Shown here: positions 12,020-28,123 of the stretch, piece by piece | How the letters are laid out: each line of letters opens with the position of its first letter | Numbering within the stretch: position 1 is the first letter of the stretch | Source: Apodemus sylvaticus | Taxonomy: Eukaryota > Chordata > Mammalia > Rodentia > Muridae | Assembly (NCBI RefSeq): GCF_947179515.1 | Contig: NC_067482.1 | Location: 79,225,444 to 79,289,443 of the forward strand | Length of the DNA stretch: 64,000 bases | Direction: 5' to 3' | Notes under the pieces: generated by a model | The model's database searches: none | What the model was told of the DNA's origin: nothing | Seen by the model: only the letters and a program-made list of their open reading frames with translations | Translations under genes and position numbers: made by a program

Positions 12020-13762
12020 TCTTACTCAGTCCCCGCCTCCAACAAGGCCACACCTCCTGATCCTTCCCAAACAGTTCCACCAACTGGGAAACGAGCATTT
12101 AAATACATGAGCCTATGGGGCCATTCTCATCAAAAGCACCATGGCCCCATAGGCTTGTGGCCACATCATGATGCAAAATGACTCAGTCCAAGTCCAGAAG
12201 TGTCCAGAGCCTTTCAGTCTCAACACTTTAAAGTCCAGAGTTCAAAGTCTCTTCTGAGACTGAAAGCAGTCTCTTAGTTGTACCCCCTCTATAATATCTT
12301 AAAAAAAAAATTAAAGGCACATAATTTCTAACATTCAATGGCAGAGAATATAAAATACCATTCCTAAAGGAAAGGAAGCCTAGTGAGGAAATACTGGACC
12401 AAAGGGAGACCAAACCCTAGCAGGGAAAATTTCAAGCCCTGTGGCTCTGCCCTCTGGCCTTGCTGCCTGCAACACCCCCACCCCACACCCTGCCAAGCAC
12501 AGGCTGGTTCTAGTCCCCGTCTATGGCTCTCCTTGCAGGAATTCTGCAGCTCAGTTACCAGTGTGACCCAGGCTTTACCTTCACAGCGTCATGCAATTTC
12601 CCTTCAGCGTCTTCAAGGCAGGGACTTCCCCGTCACACGTTGCCTGGCCTCAGCAGCTCTCCTTAAGCATGGAGGAAGATTCCACAGGCTCTTTACTTGT
12701 GTTTCCTTCATGACGCTGAAACTGGACCCACATGGACAGCACTGCCTAGCTCGGCTGTGCGTTTGGGATGGAGCCTGCCCCCACTTCAATCACACTAGTG
12801 GTAGCTTTCATTTGTGGTTTTTTTAAAGAGCAGAAAATCCCCAAGCCTTCACCTCTCACAATTGGGAGTTTGGTTTGCAGGGTCTTGCCCCAAGGCCCCC
12901 TCCTCCATTCCATTTCAGATCAGGCCCCCCCCTTAATCTCCTACCCTCTTTCAGCACAAGCCTTGGCCCCAACATTATGTTTCCTGGTGCCCTTTCTCTC
13001 TTTAAGTTGTACAGTTTACCTTGCTTGCTTGTGTAGACCTATGTAAGAGTGATCACTACTAACCACACGACAGAGTCAATGTTAGTCTGTCTTGAAATCT
13101 CCTCTGCCAACAAATGTAGTCTGTTGCTTTTCTATTTAGCCTTAGGCAAATTCTTAGGACAAGGGCAGAACAATAGCTACAGTCTGCCAAAATATCACAA
13201 GAATGGTCTCTAGCCCAGTCGCTAAGATTGTTCCCTCTGTCATGGGCCGCCATAGTCCCCATTGCTCCCAGTGCTACTGCTTCTCAAGCTCCTTCTAGGA
13301 TCGCCCATTAATCCGTACTTACAGAGTTCAACATTCTCCTAGTCCAAAGTTTCAAAGACTTCTACATTCCTCCCCAGAATAGCACGGAGGCCCTTCATGG
13401 CCAAAGACCACTCCCTGCTACCAGCTTCTGTCTTGGCTACTCTTGATTGCTGAAATGAGACACCACCATGACCAAAGTAACCCATAAAAGAAGGTGTTTA
13501 AGTGAGCTAAGGATCCAGGTGTTCCAGTCCAGGACGCAAAGCCTAACAATCGTCGGCTGGAGCAGCAGCAGAGGTCACGTCTTGATGGCACGCTGGAGGC
13601 AAAGATTGCCATAGGGCTGGTGTGAGGCTTTGGAAACCTTAAATCCTGCCCCCAGTGACACACGTCCTACACCTCCCAATACTTCTCCAACAGTTCCAGC
13701 AAGTGGGAACCGAGTATTCAGATGCATAAGCCTCTGGGGGCCATTCTCATTCCAGCCCCAGG
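12020..13762 (-). mobile_element. MaLR-type LTR element, near complete, minus orientation
   Basis: A minus-oriented rodent MaLR (MT/ORR1-like) retrotransposon. The 5' LTR is at about 13,429-13,762 and a 3' LTR fragment at about 12,020-12,142. Both contain the same block ending in a CTATGGGGCCATTCTCAT-like segment. The internal region lies between and carries no long reading frame. Directly inside the 5' LTR border the minus strand reads TGGTAGCAGGGAGTG, in the primer-binding-site position. The 3' LTR lacks its distal part. Family naming is from memory of consensus words, so the subfamily is uncertain. Confidence 0.7.
13429..13762 (-). repeat. 5' LTR of the MaLR-type element
   Basis: In the minus orientation it ends with the typical CATGGTGGTGTCTCATTTC-like region and AAGACA terminus. 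Its 5' end has the GAATGAGAATGGCCCCCAGAG-like start block typical of MT LTRs. Confidence 0.65.
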
Positions 13763-13937
13763 GTGCCTCAGTTGCTTCTTCACCTTAGTTTTTGAAGCAA
13801 GGTTTCTGCTGAGGAACCATTTTGCCTATAACGTTAGGTAAGGGTTTTAACTTTATCGTTCTATAAGTTGCTGGTAAAACAGTTCCATTTTCCACTGAAT
13901 GATCTTGCCATCATGACCTGCTCATCAGTTCTGTGAA

Positions 13938-14130
13938 ACCTGGAGAGATGACTCGGAGGATGAGAGTGCTGGATGCTCTCCCAGAAGACCCAGGTTCAAT
14001 TCCCAGCACACCCTTGGCTAATTATATCTGTAACTCCAGTTCCAGGGAATCCACTGCCCTCTTCTGGCCTCTGTTGGTACTGCATGTACATGGTACACAG
14101 ACATACATAAAAATAAAGCCTAAAAAGTAT
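13938..14130 (+). repeat. B3-type SINE
   Basis: It opens CTGGAGAGATGACTCGGAGG, has the tRNA B-box-like GGTTCAATTCCCAGCAC, then the B3 body words AACTCCAGTTCCAGGG and GCCCTCTTCTGGCCTC, and ends in an A-rich AATAAAGCC tail. Confidence 0.85.
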
Positions 14131-14976
14131 AACAGAAAACCAACTCCGTGGATGTATGGATGATTTATAGCTAGACTCTCGGTTCTACAACTCTCTTCCA
14201 TTGCTTACTGGCTCTCTCTATGTGCCTTTAAGATTTTTTAGATGTTTAATTCTGTGTGTTTACGTTGGGGTCGGTATGGGTTCATACATGAGTGTCAGTG
14301 CATTAGAATGTCAGAGAGGTCATTGGATCCCCTGGAGTCGGAGTCATGGGTGATTTTGACCTGCCTGATGTGTGTGCTGAGAGCTCCAGTCCTGTGCTAG
14401 AACAGGACCAGCTCTTGAGCACTGAGCCATCTTTCCATCCTCTGACATTATGTGAGCCACATTATTTGACTGCTAGAGCTCTTAGTATGAGTTCTGGGGC
14501 TCCTGATTATGGATTCCTCAATATGTTTTAATACGTTCTGGCTATCCGGGGACCTTATAATTCTACAAGCACTGGAGCAGGCTCTTCCCTTTACTGAAGT
14601 TCATTGCAGCTGTGACAGGGATTGCACAGAATTTTTCTGTTGCTTTGGGTAGCACAAATGCTTTAGTAATGTTAATTCCGCTAATCCATCAGTGTAGATG
14701 CCTTTCTGGGTCTGACTGTCTGTCTGTCTGTTTGTCTGTTTGGTTTTCTTATGCATTTCACTACCATGTTATAGCTTTCAGTGTACATGTCCTTTACTTC
14801 CTTGTTTGTATTATTATCCAAAGATATTTCATTGTTTTGTATATTATTATGTTATGTTACTGCTTTAATTTCTTTTTAAAATTGTCTCTTGCTGGCATAT
14901 AATGCAGACTGACCCTTGTGTATTGATCTTAGATACCCAATGAGCTTGTTGGGCTTCTTATTAAGAAGTTGCCTTT

Positions 14977-15200
14977 GGGGCTGAAAAGATGAATCAGCAG
15001 TTAAGAGCACTTCCTGCTCTTCCTAGAGGCCCTGAGTTCAATTCCCAGCAACCACGTGGTGGCTCACAACCATCTGTAATGGGATCTGATGCCCTCTTCT
15101 GTGAGATCTTGGCCAGCCTGGCCTACAAAGCTAGTACCAGGACAGTCAGTACTACACAGAAAAAAAAAACTGTCTCAAAAAACCAAAACAGCCAAACAAA
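14977..15200 (+). repeat. Chimeric SINE: B2 head joined to B1 tail
   Basis: Positions 14,977-15,100 are a B2 5' region (GAGATGG-like box A, TTCAATTCCCAGCAACCAC, GATGCCCTCTTCT). At about 15,101-15,110 it switches to the 3' half of a B1 (GGCCAGCCTGGCCTACAAAG, then ACTGTCTCAAAAAACC). No B1 5' half is present. Confidence 0.75.
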
Positions 15201-15452
15201 CAAACAAACAAAAAGGTGCCTTTTGTACTCAGCATCCTGTAAGAATCATGTGTGCTGCAATGCATTCATCTCTGGTGTATGATAGTCTGCATATGAAGAA
15301 TCTGCTATTCATCTCTTCTCTTAGTTATAGAGAGTTGGGCTATGTCCAGTCTTTCACAGTACAACCTCATTTTCTACACCACAGTGGGGTGGTTCTCAGC
15401 CAAGACTGTACATGAGAATTATATCTCTGGAAACCTTTTACAACTAACAGAA

Positions 15453-15505
15453 ACAACCACCACCACCACCCCCCCACCCACCCCCACCTCCCCCCCCCCC
15501 CCCCC
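15453..15505. repeat. ACC/poly-C low-complexity tract
   Basis: Repeated CCA triplets pass into a run of about 17 C bases. Confidence 0.95.
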
Positions 15506-15562
15506 GTGCTACTGCTACTGACTTAGAGTACGGCTTAGGGACCAGAGGTTTGGAGGTTGGAT

Positions 15563-15795
15563 TATTTATTTGAGACAGGTCTTGCTATGTTGTCAATGCT
15601 GGCTTAGACTCCTGGGCTCAACCAGTCCCTCTGCTTCAGCCTCCTCAGGATCTGGGATTACATGTACCCTTCAGAGCATCCAGTTTTATTTGCTTGTTTG
15701 CAGATAGGGTCTCACTTCATAGCTCAGGCTGGACTTGAACCCACAATCTGCTTGCTTCTACATCAAAATGCTCAGTGTGCAGGCATGTGCCAGTA
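15563..15795 (-). repeat. Two degraded B1/Alu-like SINEs
   Basis: Two successive minus-oriented old B1 remnants, about 15,565-15,668 and 15,703-15,792. They are marked by GAGACAGG(T)CTTGCTATG-like and GGGTCTCACTTCATAGC words. Confidence 0.55.
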
Positions 15796-16117
15796 TCTTA
15801 GGATTTGCTAGGCTTATTTTTTAAGATTCTTTTTTAAAATAGCATTAATAGTCTGTCTGTGTGGATGATCATTATTCTAAACTAGCTACTTAGAACTAGA
15901 ATACCTACAAAATATATGCATCCGGTTTCCCCTGATAAAAATAGTTTTCTAGTGTAGCTGTACCTTGCTAGCACAGCAAAATGGCTAAATCCTAATCCTG
16001 CATCTGGGTGGAAATGTTGCTGTCCTAACAGTGCCTGACATTGTAAGACTCCGGTTACTCTCTCACAAGACTTAAAAATTCTTATTTTTTTTTGCTCAAT
16101 ATTTAATTTTCAGTTGT

Positions 16118-16255
16118 AGTGGTGAATATCTCCAATTCCAGCACTCAGGAGGTAGAGGCAGGTGGATCTCTGAGTTCAAGGTTGGCCTGGTCTACTTAGT
16201 GAGTTTCAGGACAGTCAGGGTACACAGAGAAGCCCTGTCTTGAGTACTCTCCTCA
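16118..16255 (+). repeat. B1 SINE
   Basis: Recognised by TCCAGCACTCAGGAGGTAGA, GAGTTCAAGG(TT)GGCCTGGTCT and a CAGAGAAGCCCTGTCTTGAG end. The 5' end is degraded. Confidence 0.85.
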
Positions 16256-16827
16256 AAATAAAGAATTACTTTTAGTTTTTGAACACCTCCCGCACCACTG
16301 AATCCAGGGCCTCATGCGTGCTAAGCACACGTTCCCTCTGTGAGCTGCATCCTCGGCAGACTTCCACGTTTATAGCCCACTCTTGTCCCCTCGTCCGTCC
16401 AGCCCTATTAGTGGTGTCTTGTTCTCTTATCTGTGCATTATACATTCCGGAGATGAGTCATTTGGTTACAAATATTTTCTTCCAGTTTTGGGCTGATATT
16501 TCTATCACTTTACTTATTTACATACGTGTTCGTGGAGGACTTTTTGATCATGTATGTAGGTACATGAGAATGTTGGGGAATGACTATGTATATGTATATG
16601 TGTAGAGGTCATAGGAGACATGTGTATGCACATGCGTAGAGGTCATAGGAGACATCTACATGTCTTCCTAGCTGAATCTCCACTCAGATACTGAGGCAGA
16701 TCTTTTGCTTGGCCCCGAGCTAGCTAGCTTAAGGGCTTCTCCGTCTCGGGTCCAGGGGCTGGGGTTGTAGCCCAGTGGTCACCTTTTTTGTTTTGTTTTG
16801 GTTTGGTTTTTGGTTTTGTTTTTGTTT

Positions 16828-16957
16828 TTTCGAGACAGGGTTTCTCTGTGTAGCCCTGGCTGTCCTGGAACTCACTTTGTAGCCCAGGCTGGCCTTGAAC
16901 TCAGAAATCTGCCTGCCTCTGCCTCCCAAGTGCTGGGATTAAAGGCGTGGCCACCTT
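16828..16957 (-). repeat. B1 SINE
   Basis: A clear minus-strand B1: CGAGACAGGGTTTCTCTGTG at its 3' side through TGCTGGGATTAAAGGCGTGG. It looks relatively young. Confidence 0.95.
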
Positions 16958-17127
16958 TATTTACACCACTGTTTAGAGGTGGTCGCCGGTCCTCATGTCT
17001 GTGCTGCATGCACCTCACCTGCTGACCAGTCTCTTCTTCCACCTTAGATTGCTATTTTTCACTTTATCATGGACATACTATTTATTTTTAAATATTATTT
17101 ATTAATATTTTTTGTCCTAATTTGGGT

Positions 17128-17805
17128 TCCTATTGCTGCGATAAACACCATGACCAAAAGCAACTGGGGAGGAAAGGGTTTATTCGGCTTCCACTTTCAC
17201 ATCACAGTCCCTCACTGAAGGACGTCAGGGCAGGAAGCTGGAGGCAGGGGCTGATGCGGAGGCCATGGAGGGGCGCTGCTTACTGGCTTGCTCCCCACTG
17301 CTCGCTCAGCCTGCTTTCTTAGAGAACCCAGGACTACCTGGATAGCACTGCCCACGATGGACTGAGCTCTCCCCTATCAATCACTAGTGAAGAAAATGCA
17401 GGCCTGCCTCCAGCCTGATTTTATGGAGGCTTTTTCGGGATTGGGGGTTTGAGACAGGGTTTCTCTGTGTAGCCCTGGATACCCTGGACTCACTCTGTAA
17501 ACCAAGCTGGCTTTGCCTCCTAAGTGCTGGGATTAAGGGCGTGTGTCACCACCGCCCGGCTTGGAGGCATTTTCTTTTTTCTTCTTCCCCCTTCCCCCCA
17601 GACAGGGTTTCTCTGTGTAGCCCTGGCTGTCCTGGAACTCACTCTGTAGACCAGGCTGGCCTCAAATTCAGAAATCCACCAGAAATCAGAAAGCCTCCTG
17701 AGTGCTGGGATTAAGGGCGTGTGCCACCACCGCCCGGCTTGGAGGCCTTTTCTGTCTCAGATGACTCCAGCTTGTGTCAGGTTGATATAAAACTACTCAG
17801 CGCAT
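17128..17805 (-). repeat. Rodent LTR-like repeat interrupted by two B1 insertions
   Basis: The left part (17,128-17,440) starts with the common rodent repeat words GCGATAAACACCATGACCAA and GGAAAGGGTTTATTCGGC. The right part (17,750-17,805) continues with AGATGACTCCAGCTTGTGTC and GGTTGATATAAAACTA. These belong to one known interspersed family, likely an ERVL/MaLR LTR, whose name I cannot fix. Two B1s sit between. Confidence 0.65.
17447..17739 (-). repeat. Two B1 SINEs in tandem orientation
   Basis: B1 copies at 17,447-17,561 and 17,600-17,739, both minus. Each ends with GCCCGGC followed by a near-identical host-derived TTGGAGGC(A/C)TTTTCT flank, as expected for serial insertion or a local duplication. 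Confidence 0.9.
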
Positions 17806-18044
17806 TTTTATATCTATTTTCTCGTGCAAGTGGACAGCATATATCATGGCACATGTGTGGAAATGTGTGTCAAAATGTGGGTGTGAGTGGGAAAGTGCCA
17901 AGTCACGGGTGAAGGCCGAAGGGCGCTGCAGGAGCTGGCTCTCTTCTTCCACCATGCGAGTCCCAGGGATGGGATCCAGGCCCTGAGGTCACCAGGCTTT
18001 ACCCATGAGCCGTCCTACCAACTCTATTTTATACGTAAGAACTT

Positions 18045-18372
18045 TTTTCATTTTTATTTTATGCTTATGAGTGTGTTGGCCTGCTCCACGGCATACATGC
18101 AGTGGCCTTCAAAGGCCAGAAGAGGGCGACAGATTCCCCCGGGACTGTAATCTCAAGCAATTGTGGACTAGCAGTCCACGTGGGTGCTGGGAATTAAATC
18201 CAGGTCTTATGAACGAGCAGCCAGGGCTCTAATTACTGAGCCATCCCCGTTACTACACGAATCATTTAACATTTTTTTAAAAACAGGGTCTCACTGTACA
18301 ACAGGCTGGCCTCAAACTCATGATCTTCCTGCTTCACACTCCCAAGTGCTAGGATTACAGGCATGTCCATCA
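18045..18372 (-). repeat. B3-type SINE followed by B1 remnant
   Basis: 18,045-18,250 is a minus B3 (CCAGAAGAGGGCGACAGATT, GTGGGTGCTGGGAATTAAAT, ACTGAGCCATCC). 18,283-18,372 is a diverged minus B1 (CAGGGTCTCACTGTACAACA, CAAGTGCTAGGATTACAGGC). Confidence 0.8.
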
Positions 18373-19419
18373 TAATGTATTTTTTCTGTCATTAAAAAAA
18401 TAAAACAAACTCTCGTGCACTTGAAATCATCAAAGTCTCGTTCTTTATTAACATGTTGAAGTTGTACTTGTCATGTTAGGGTCTTTAATTCACATGAATT
18501 GGTCTTCTCTATGCAGGGTGCAGTAAGGGTCCAATTTCACTTCTTTTCCCGGTGGTACCTAACTTTGCTGTGATTTAGCAAAACACGAGCCATCGCACCT
18601 CCTCCCAGGTCCCAGGGGCAATACCTCCTGTGACAACCAAGTCTATTACATGTGCCGGCTGGTTTTATGTCGAGGCCCTGTCTGCAGGCCAGTCCAGCTC
18701 CTTCTCTTCATCTCCGTCTTCTTTAGAGATATTTTGGTCATTGCATCCTGTTGGCTAAACAGGTTTCTATTTTCTGTAGATGTTAATATTTTATTAGAAA
18801 GTGGAGGGGGTTGCAGCTCATCTGTTCTTTGCCTTTTTACCAGAGTACAATTTGTAAAAGGCTCAGGTTTCAGACTGAGGCACCTCCCAGCAACCAGAAA
18901 CCTGTGGGTTGAAGGACAAAGTTTAGGACAAAAGTGGAACCTTCACTTTCCAGTAAGCACTGGGGATCCTGTCAGAAGTGAGGTAGTGCAGGTTTAGATC
19001 AAGCCCATTTTACAGACGAGGACAGCCCAGCCTCTCTGTCCCACTATGACTCTGCGTGTTTTGTCCAGCCCTGTGTGCCTAGCCCTTATCCCTGCTCCTT
19101 TAAAACCTCAATCTCCCCATCTGCTTTTCATCTCTGATTCTCCGCTGTCTTCTCGTTGATCCCACGAAAGAACGCTGACTCAGAGGAGGATGGGACACAG
19201 CCTTGGCCACACCGTAGGTCAATCAGCCCAGACCCCTACACCTCCCTCGCCCCTACATTTCTCCGATCTTGAGACAACCCGCACCTGTCTCCACTGACAA
19301 CCTGGTGAGCCAGCTCTCCAAGGCCACTCTAAGGTATTCGCCCCCATCTCAGCTCCTCAAGCCTCCTACATTAGGTTTCTCAGGAGCCACCAGGAGGCGC
19401 TCTCGCTGCCAAGCTTCCA

Positions 19420-19566
19420 ACTCACCCTCCCGATGCACCGCCCCCTCCGGCTGCGGCCCCGCCCCTCCCGTGCCGAGCCCCGCCCCGTCCGGCGCGGCCT
19501 GGCTCACTCGGTTCTTCTGGGCCACTGGACCTTAGACTACGGCCTCGCCACCTCTCCGGTCCGATC
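19420..19566 (+). promoter_or_regulatory. Rnf215: Rnf215 CpG-island promoter and 5' UTR
   Basis: A sharp rise in CpG just upstream of the Rnf215 ATG. Several GC boxes of the CCCCGCCC type occur between about 19,455 and 19,495. There is no TATA box. The island continues through exon 1 to about 19,860. The start site is probably within the last 100 bp before the ATG. Confidence 0.75.
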
Positions 19567-24725
<5,159 letters not shown>

Positions 24726-25400
24726 CTGCCCCAGTGGAGATTCTGCAGTTCGGGATGGACCCTTCCCAGCCTACACTACAGGAGCGTGGGATGGACAGAC
24801 CAGCCAGCCCTGTGGGCAAAGGAAAGGTCCCACTATGCCATGGCGGGTAGGAGGGACTCCCAGCTCCAGGCTGAAGACACAGAGCAAGGACCCAGCAGGC
24901 AAGGAGAGATCATTAGAGCCCTTCTCTGCAAACCTGGGGTGTTTGTGTCTGTCCTCACAGGCAGCTCCCACAACTCTGGGAAAGAACATATTGCCATTAC
25001 CCCTGTCCCCAGCACTCTGGGGCTTCAGTGTTGAATTTTATGCTATTTATTGGGGGATAGACTGAGGGAAAAGATATACGGCCATGGGACCCACTGGCAT
25101 GAACCTGTCTTCTGAGCCATGGCCTGATCAAATCGAAGGTATGACGTTGAAGTGAGCCTGCTCCACTACCTGCTGCCTGTCCAGCTGGGTTCTTCCGGTC
25201 TGGCTGGGATCAGAGGCCTTAGAAACCATCTAGTGCTGTATTTCTTGGTTGGGCTAAATATTACTGACCAGGATACTTGAGGTCACAGAATATATGTGGT
25301 GCATCTGCCAAGGGCATCATTAAAAGGAAAAAATAAAAACAAAAACAAATGTTTGGGTAGGGAAGTTTTAATAGTAAAATAAACATGGAATATATTTTAA
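24726..25400 (+). other. Rnf215: Rnf215 3' UTR with polyadenylation signals
   Basis: Non-coding sequence after the stop. Two AATAAA hexamers lie at 25,332-25,337 and 25,378-25,383, so cleavage is expected at about 25,350-25,410. Confidence 0.75.
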
Positions 25401-25518
25401 CATAAGACATACATCTGTGTGATGCTTTAAGATATTAAGGAAAAGATGGGTAAGGGGTGGCATATGCCAGTAATCCCAGAAACCTGGAGGTGGAGACAGG
25501 ATTAAGAGTTCAAGACCA

Positions 25519-25680
25519 GCTGGGCACAGTAGTGCACCCCTTTAATCCTAGTACTGGTGAGGCATAGGAAGGCAGATCTCTGTGAGTTCAAGGCCAGCCT
25601 GGTCTACATAGTGAGCTCCAGGACAGTCAGGGCTACACAGAGAGAGAGACCCTGTCTCAAAATAACAAAACAAAGCAAAA
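25519..25680 (+). repeat. B1 SINE
   Basis: GCTGGGCACAGTAGTGCACC start, then GAGTTCAAGGCCAGCCTGGT, then an A-rich end with CAAAACAAAG. Confidence 0.9.
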
Positions 25681-26012
25681 AGTTCAAGACTAAATTGGGC
25701 TACGGGGCAGTCCCTGTAATCCCTGGTCTGTATCCTCTAGGAAGGGGAATCAGAGGACCATACACTCCTGATCATCCTTGGCTGCACAGTGAGTTTTAAG
25801 TCAGCCTGGGCTATTCTCAAAAAGAAAAACAAACAAAATGCCAGTCACCTTGGTTTCTCTTGCTGGGAACAGGTAGAATTCTTACATTCCTCAAGGCCTT
25901 GCACTCATGGGCTGCAAGATCATCCCTTGAATAATCTTTAAAATAGTGACTCTAAAAAGTCTTAGCCCCTGTGAGTGAGTTACGTAAAGTGACCTTCAGC
26001 TGAGAGAGGCAA

Positions 26013-26102
26013 GGGCTGGGGCATGGCGAGCTGGTAGAGCACTTGCATAGAATGCACAAGGGTCTGAATTCAGTTCCCAACACTAAACAATAACAATAAA
26101 AA
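26013..26102 (+). repeat. ID-type SINE
   Basis: GGCTGGGGCATGGCGAGCTG, then TAGAGCACTTGCATAGAATG and a GAATTCAGTTCCCAACAC box B region with an A-rich AATAACAATAAAAA tail. Confidence 0.8.
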
Positions 26103-26224
26103 TGAGGAGAGCATCTGGCCAACACGTGCGCCGTGGGAAGCAGGAGGAAGTCGGGGACTGAAGGGCTTTCCATGCAGGAGTGCATTCTAGTCATTCTCTG
26201 CTGCACACACCCCCTTTTCTTCCT

Positions 26225-26362
26225 TTTTTCTTTTTGAGACAGGGTCTGTATGTGGTCCTGGCTGTTCTGGAGCTTTCTATACAGACCAGACTAGCCTCAA
26301 ACTCAAAGAGATACTGCTTCCGCCTCCTGAGTACTAGAATTAAAGTGCTACCATGCCCACCT
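26225..26362 (-). repeat. B1 SINE
   Basis: Minus B1: TTTGAGACAGGGTCTGTATG through GAGTACTAGAATTAAAGTGC, moderately diverged. Confidence 0.85.
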
Positions 26363-26916
26363 CTGCTGCCTTTTTGAAGATGGGTAGTGTGAATAAGAGG
26401 CCAGGCAAGAGCAGCAAGGGCTGGGGACCTCAGCCCCACAGCCTAAGCCTAAGCATCAAGTTCTGTCACAGCCAGGAGCTTGTAAGAGGACTCTTGCCCA
26501 GCGCCATCTAAAGGGGCCATCCTGAGTGCTACCTTAGTTCCCCCTCGAGCACCCTGAGCAAAGCACCTGGTCAGACAGACGGATGTGGACGTCGGGACAC
26601 TTGACTGTTTCCTATTGTTCTGTGCCTGTCCATCTGTTGTCCGAGCTAGGTCCTTGCTATATAGGCTAGCCTTAAGCTCTCAATCCTCCTGTTTCAGCCT
26701 CCCTAGGGTATGTGTCACCTAGATGAGAAAGGTCTAGCCTACTACTGACTGGCACAAGTGAGAGCTAATAAGTGGATGTTGACTCAGCAGAGGCCTGGGA
26801 TATTCGCAGTCACAGGGTCTCTCTCAGGGAGCTCTCCCCAAAGCTGGCTCTCCCTTGGTAGAGTAGCTAAAGTATCCAGTAGCCCCCAGAACCCCTGGCT
26901 GTTAAGAAGCAGAGTT

Positions 26917-27062
26917 GGGCCAGCAGTAGTGGCACACACCTTTAATCCCAGCACTCAGGAGGCAGAGGCAGGTAGATCTCTGTGAGTTCAAGGCCAGCCT
27001 GGCCTACAGAGTTTTAGGACAGCCAGGGCTACACAGAGAAGTGCTATCTTGAAATACACCCC
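26917..27062 (+). repeat. B1 SINE
   Basis: GCCAGCAGTAGTGGCACACA, GCACTCAGGAGGCAGAGGCA, and a CACAGAGAAGTGCTATCTTG end. Confidence 0.92.
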
Positions 27063-27809
27063 TCCCCCCAAAAAGGAGCAGGTTGGGAGACCTGGCCACT
27101 GATCCTTCACTGTAAACTTAGGCACTCAACCCACTACACAATAAATAATGCCCCCACACTAGGCGAGTGTGCCCTGAGACATCCTCAGTAAAAATTTAGA
27201 CCCTGCCCATCACAAACATGACTCAAGGTAGGCTAGTGGCTTGCTTAGAAGAATGCCCACTGTGTACATGGCGAGGCTGGTAGCATCCTTGCTTGACCTT
27301 GTGTCATCCAGTACTGGGTGAGCCCCAAGGTCTAATTCTAATGGTATGGTGGGGCTCTGACCTCTAGGACTTAAGACGGATCTCCCAGTAGTTCCTAGGG
27401 GAACAAGCTCCTGCTGAGCTGCCTGGTGCCCTATGGTCCTGTACCAGATGCAGAGCCCAGGTGCAAGGCAAAGGCAGCACAGTTCTCTGCCTGCCTTGCT
27501 GACCCGGAGGGCAGCTCCTAGCTGGCTCCTCGTTTCAGATGTGTCCTCGCACCCAAGCCCTACCCTGTGTGCTGGCCAGTGAGTCTGGAGTTACCCCTCA
27601 GCCCTTTCTATGGGACGCAAAGGCTGTGCTTCACTGTGGCTCAGGCGCTGCCCGTCAACGTGGCCTTCCCACAGTGCAAACAGGAAGCTCCCAACTCAAT
27701 GTGAGGCTTCTATTGGTCAGCGACCTGCATGGTGGGATCACAGAGGACCTTACCCAACAAGAAGGGAAGGTCTGTTCCCCCAGCTCAGCCACGCTGAGGC
27801 CAAGATCGC

Positions 27810-27882
27810 TGTGGGCAGATGGCTGGGGCTTTTATTCCATGGGGCTTGCTAGCCACCTGCCCAGCCCTACCCCTGCTGCGGG
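27810..27882 (-). other. Ccdc157: Ccdc157 3' UTR and polyadenylation signal
   Basis: A minus-strand AATAAA at 27,831-27,836 lies about 50 bp after the stop, implying a very short 3' UTR. Confidence 0.7.
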
Positions 27883-28123
27883 TTACGTTGGCCGCTCCTG
27901 GGATGGGTATGCAGAACCAGCCTGACGGTTCGGTGAAAGCTTTCTCCTCAGCCTGGCCAAGGCCCTTATGGGGTTCTGGGTGGCTGAGTGGGTTCCATCC
28001 CCCAAAGAGAACTTGCTGGGCAAGCTGCCGGGCGGCCGAGAGGGGGATTGTCGGGGCCCGCCAGGATGGGTCCTGCCTGTACTGCTTGTCCTGCTGCCTG
28101 GAGACTGCCGTTTGCCTGTGGGT
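27883..28123 (-). CDS. Ccdc157: Ccdc157 last coding exon
   Basis: Residues 637-716 and TAA (27,883-27,885). Basic Ser/Pro/Gly-rich tail PTGKRQSPGSRTSSTGRTHP to AGSAYPSQERPT. Acceptor CTTCCTCAG. Confidence 0.87.

Larger units (their letters stand above)
6561..19420. other. Intergenic region between Sec14l2 and Rnf215 (divergent genes)
   Basis: About 12.9 kb without a gene I can support. The open frames show no recognisable protein and no exon-like series. From 7.1 to 11.9 kb I see mostly unique sequence with low-complexity patches; from 12.0 to 18.4 kb the DNA is largely repeats, listed separately. Distal enhancers may exist but cannot be identified from sequence alone. Confidence 0.65.
25401..27808. 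other. Spacer between the convergent 3' ends of Rnf215 and Ccdc157
   Basis: About 2.4 kb with no gene seen. It holds three B1s and an ID-like element; the rest is unique sequence without recognisable signals. Confidence 0.7.

Noticed and set aside
26013..26102. tRNA-like box A and box B sequence
   Set aside because: It belongs to an ID SINE; there is no intact cloverleaf. The same holds for the heads of the B2, B3 and B4 elements.
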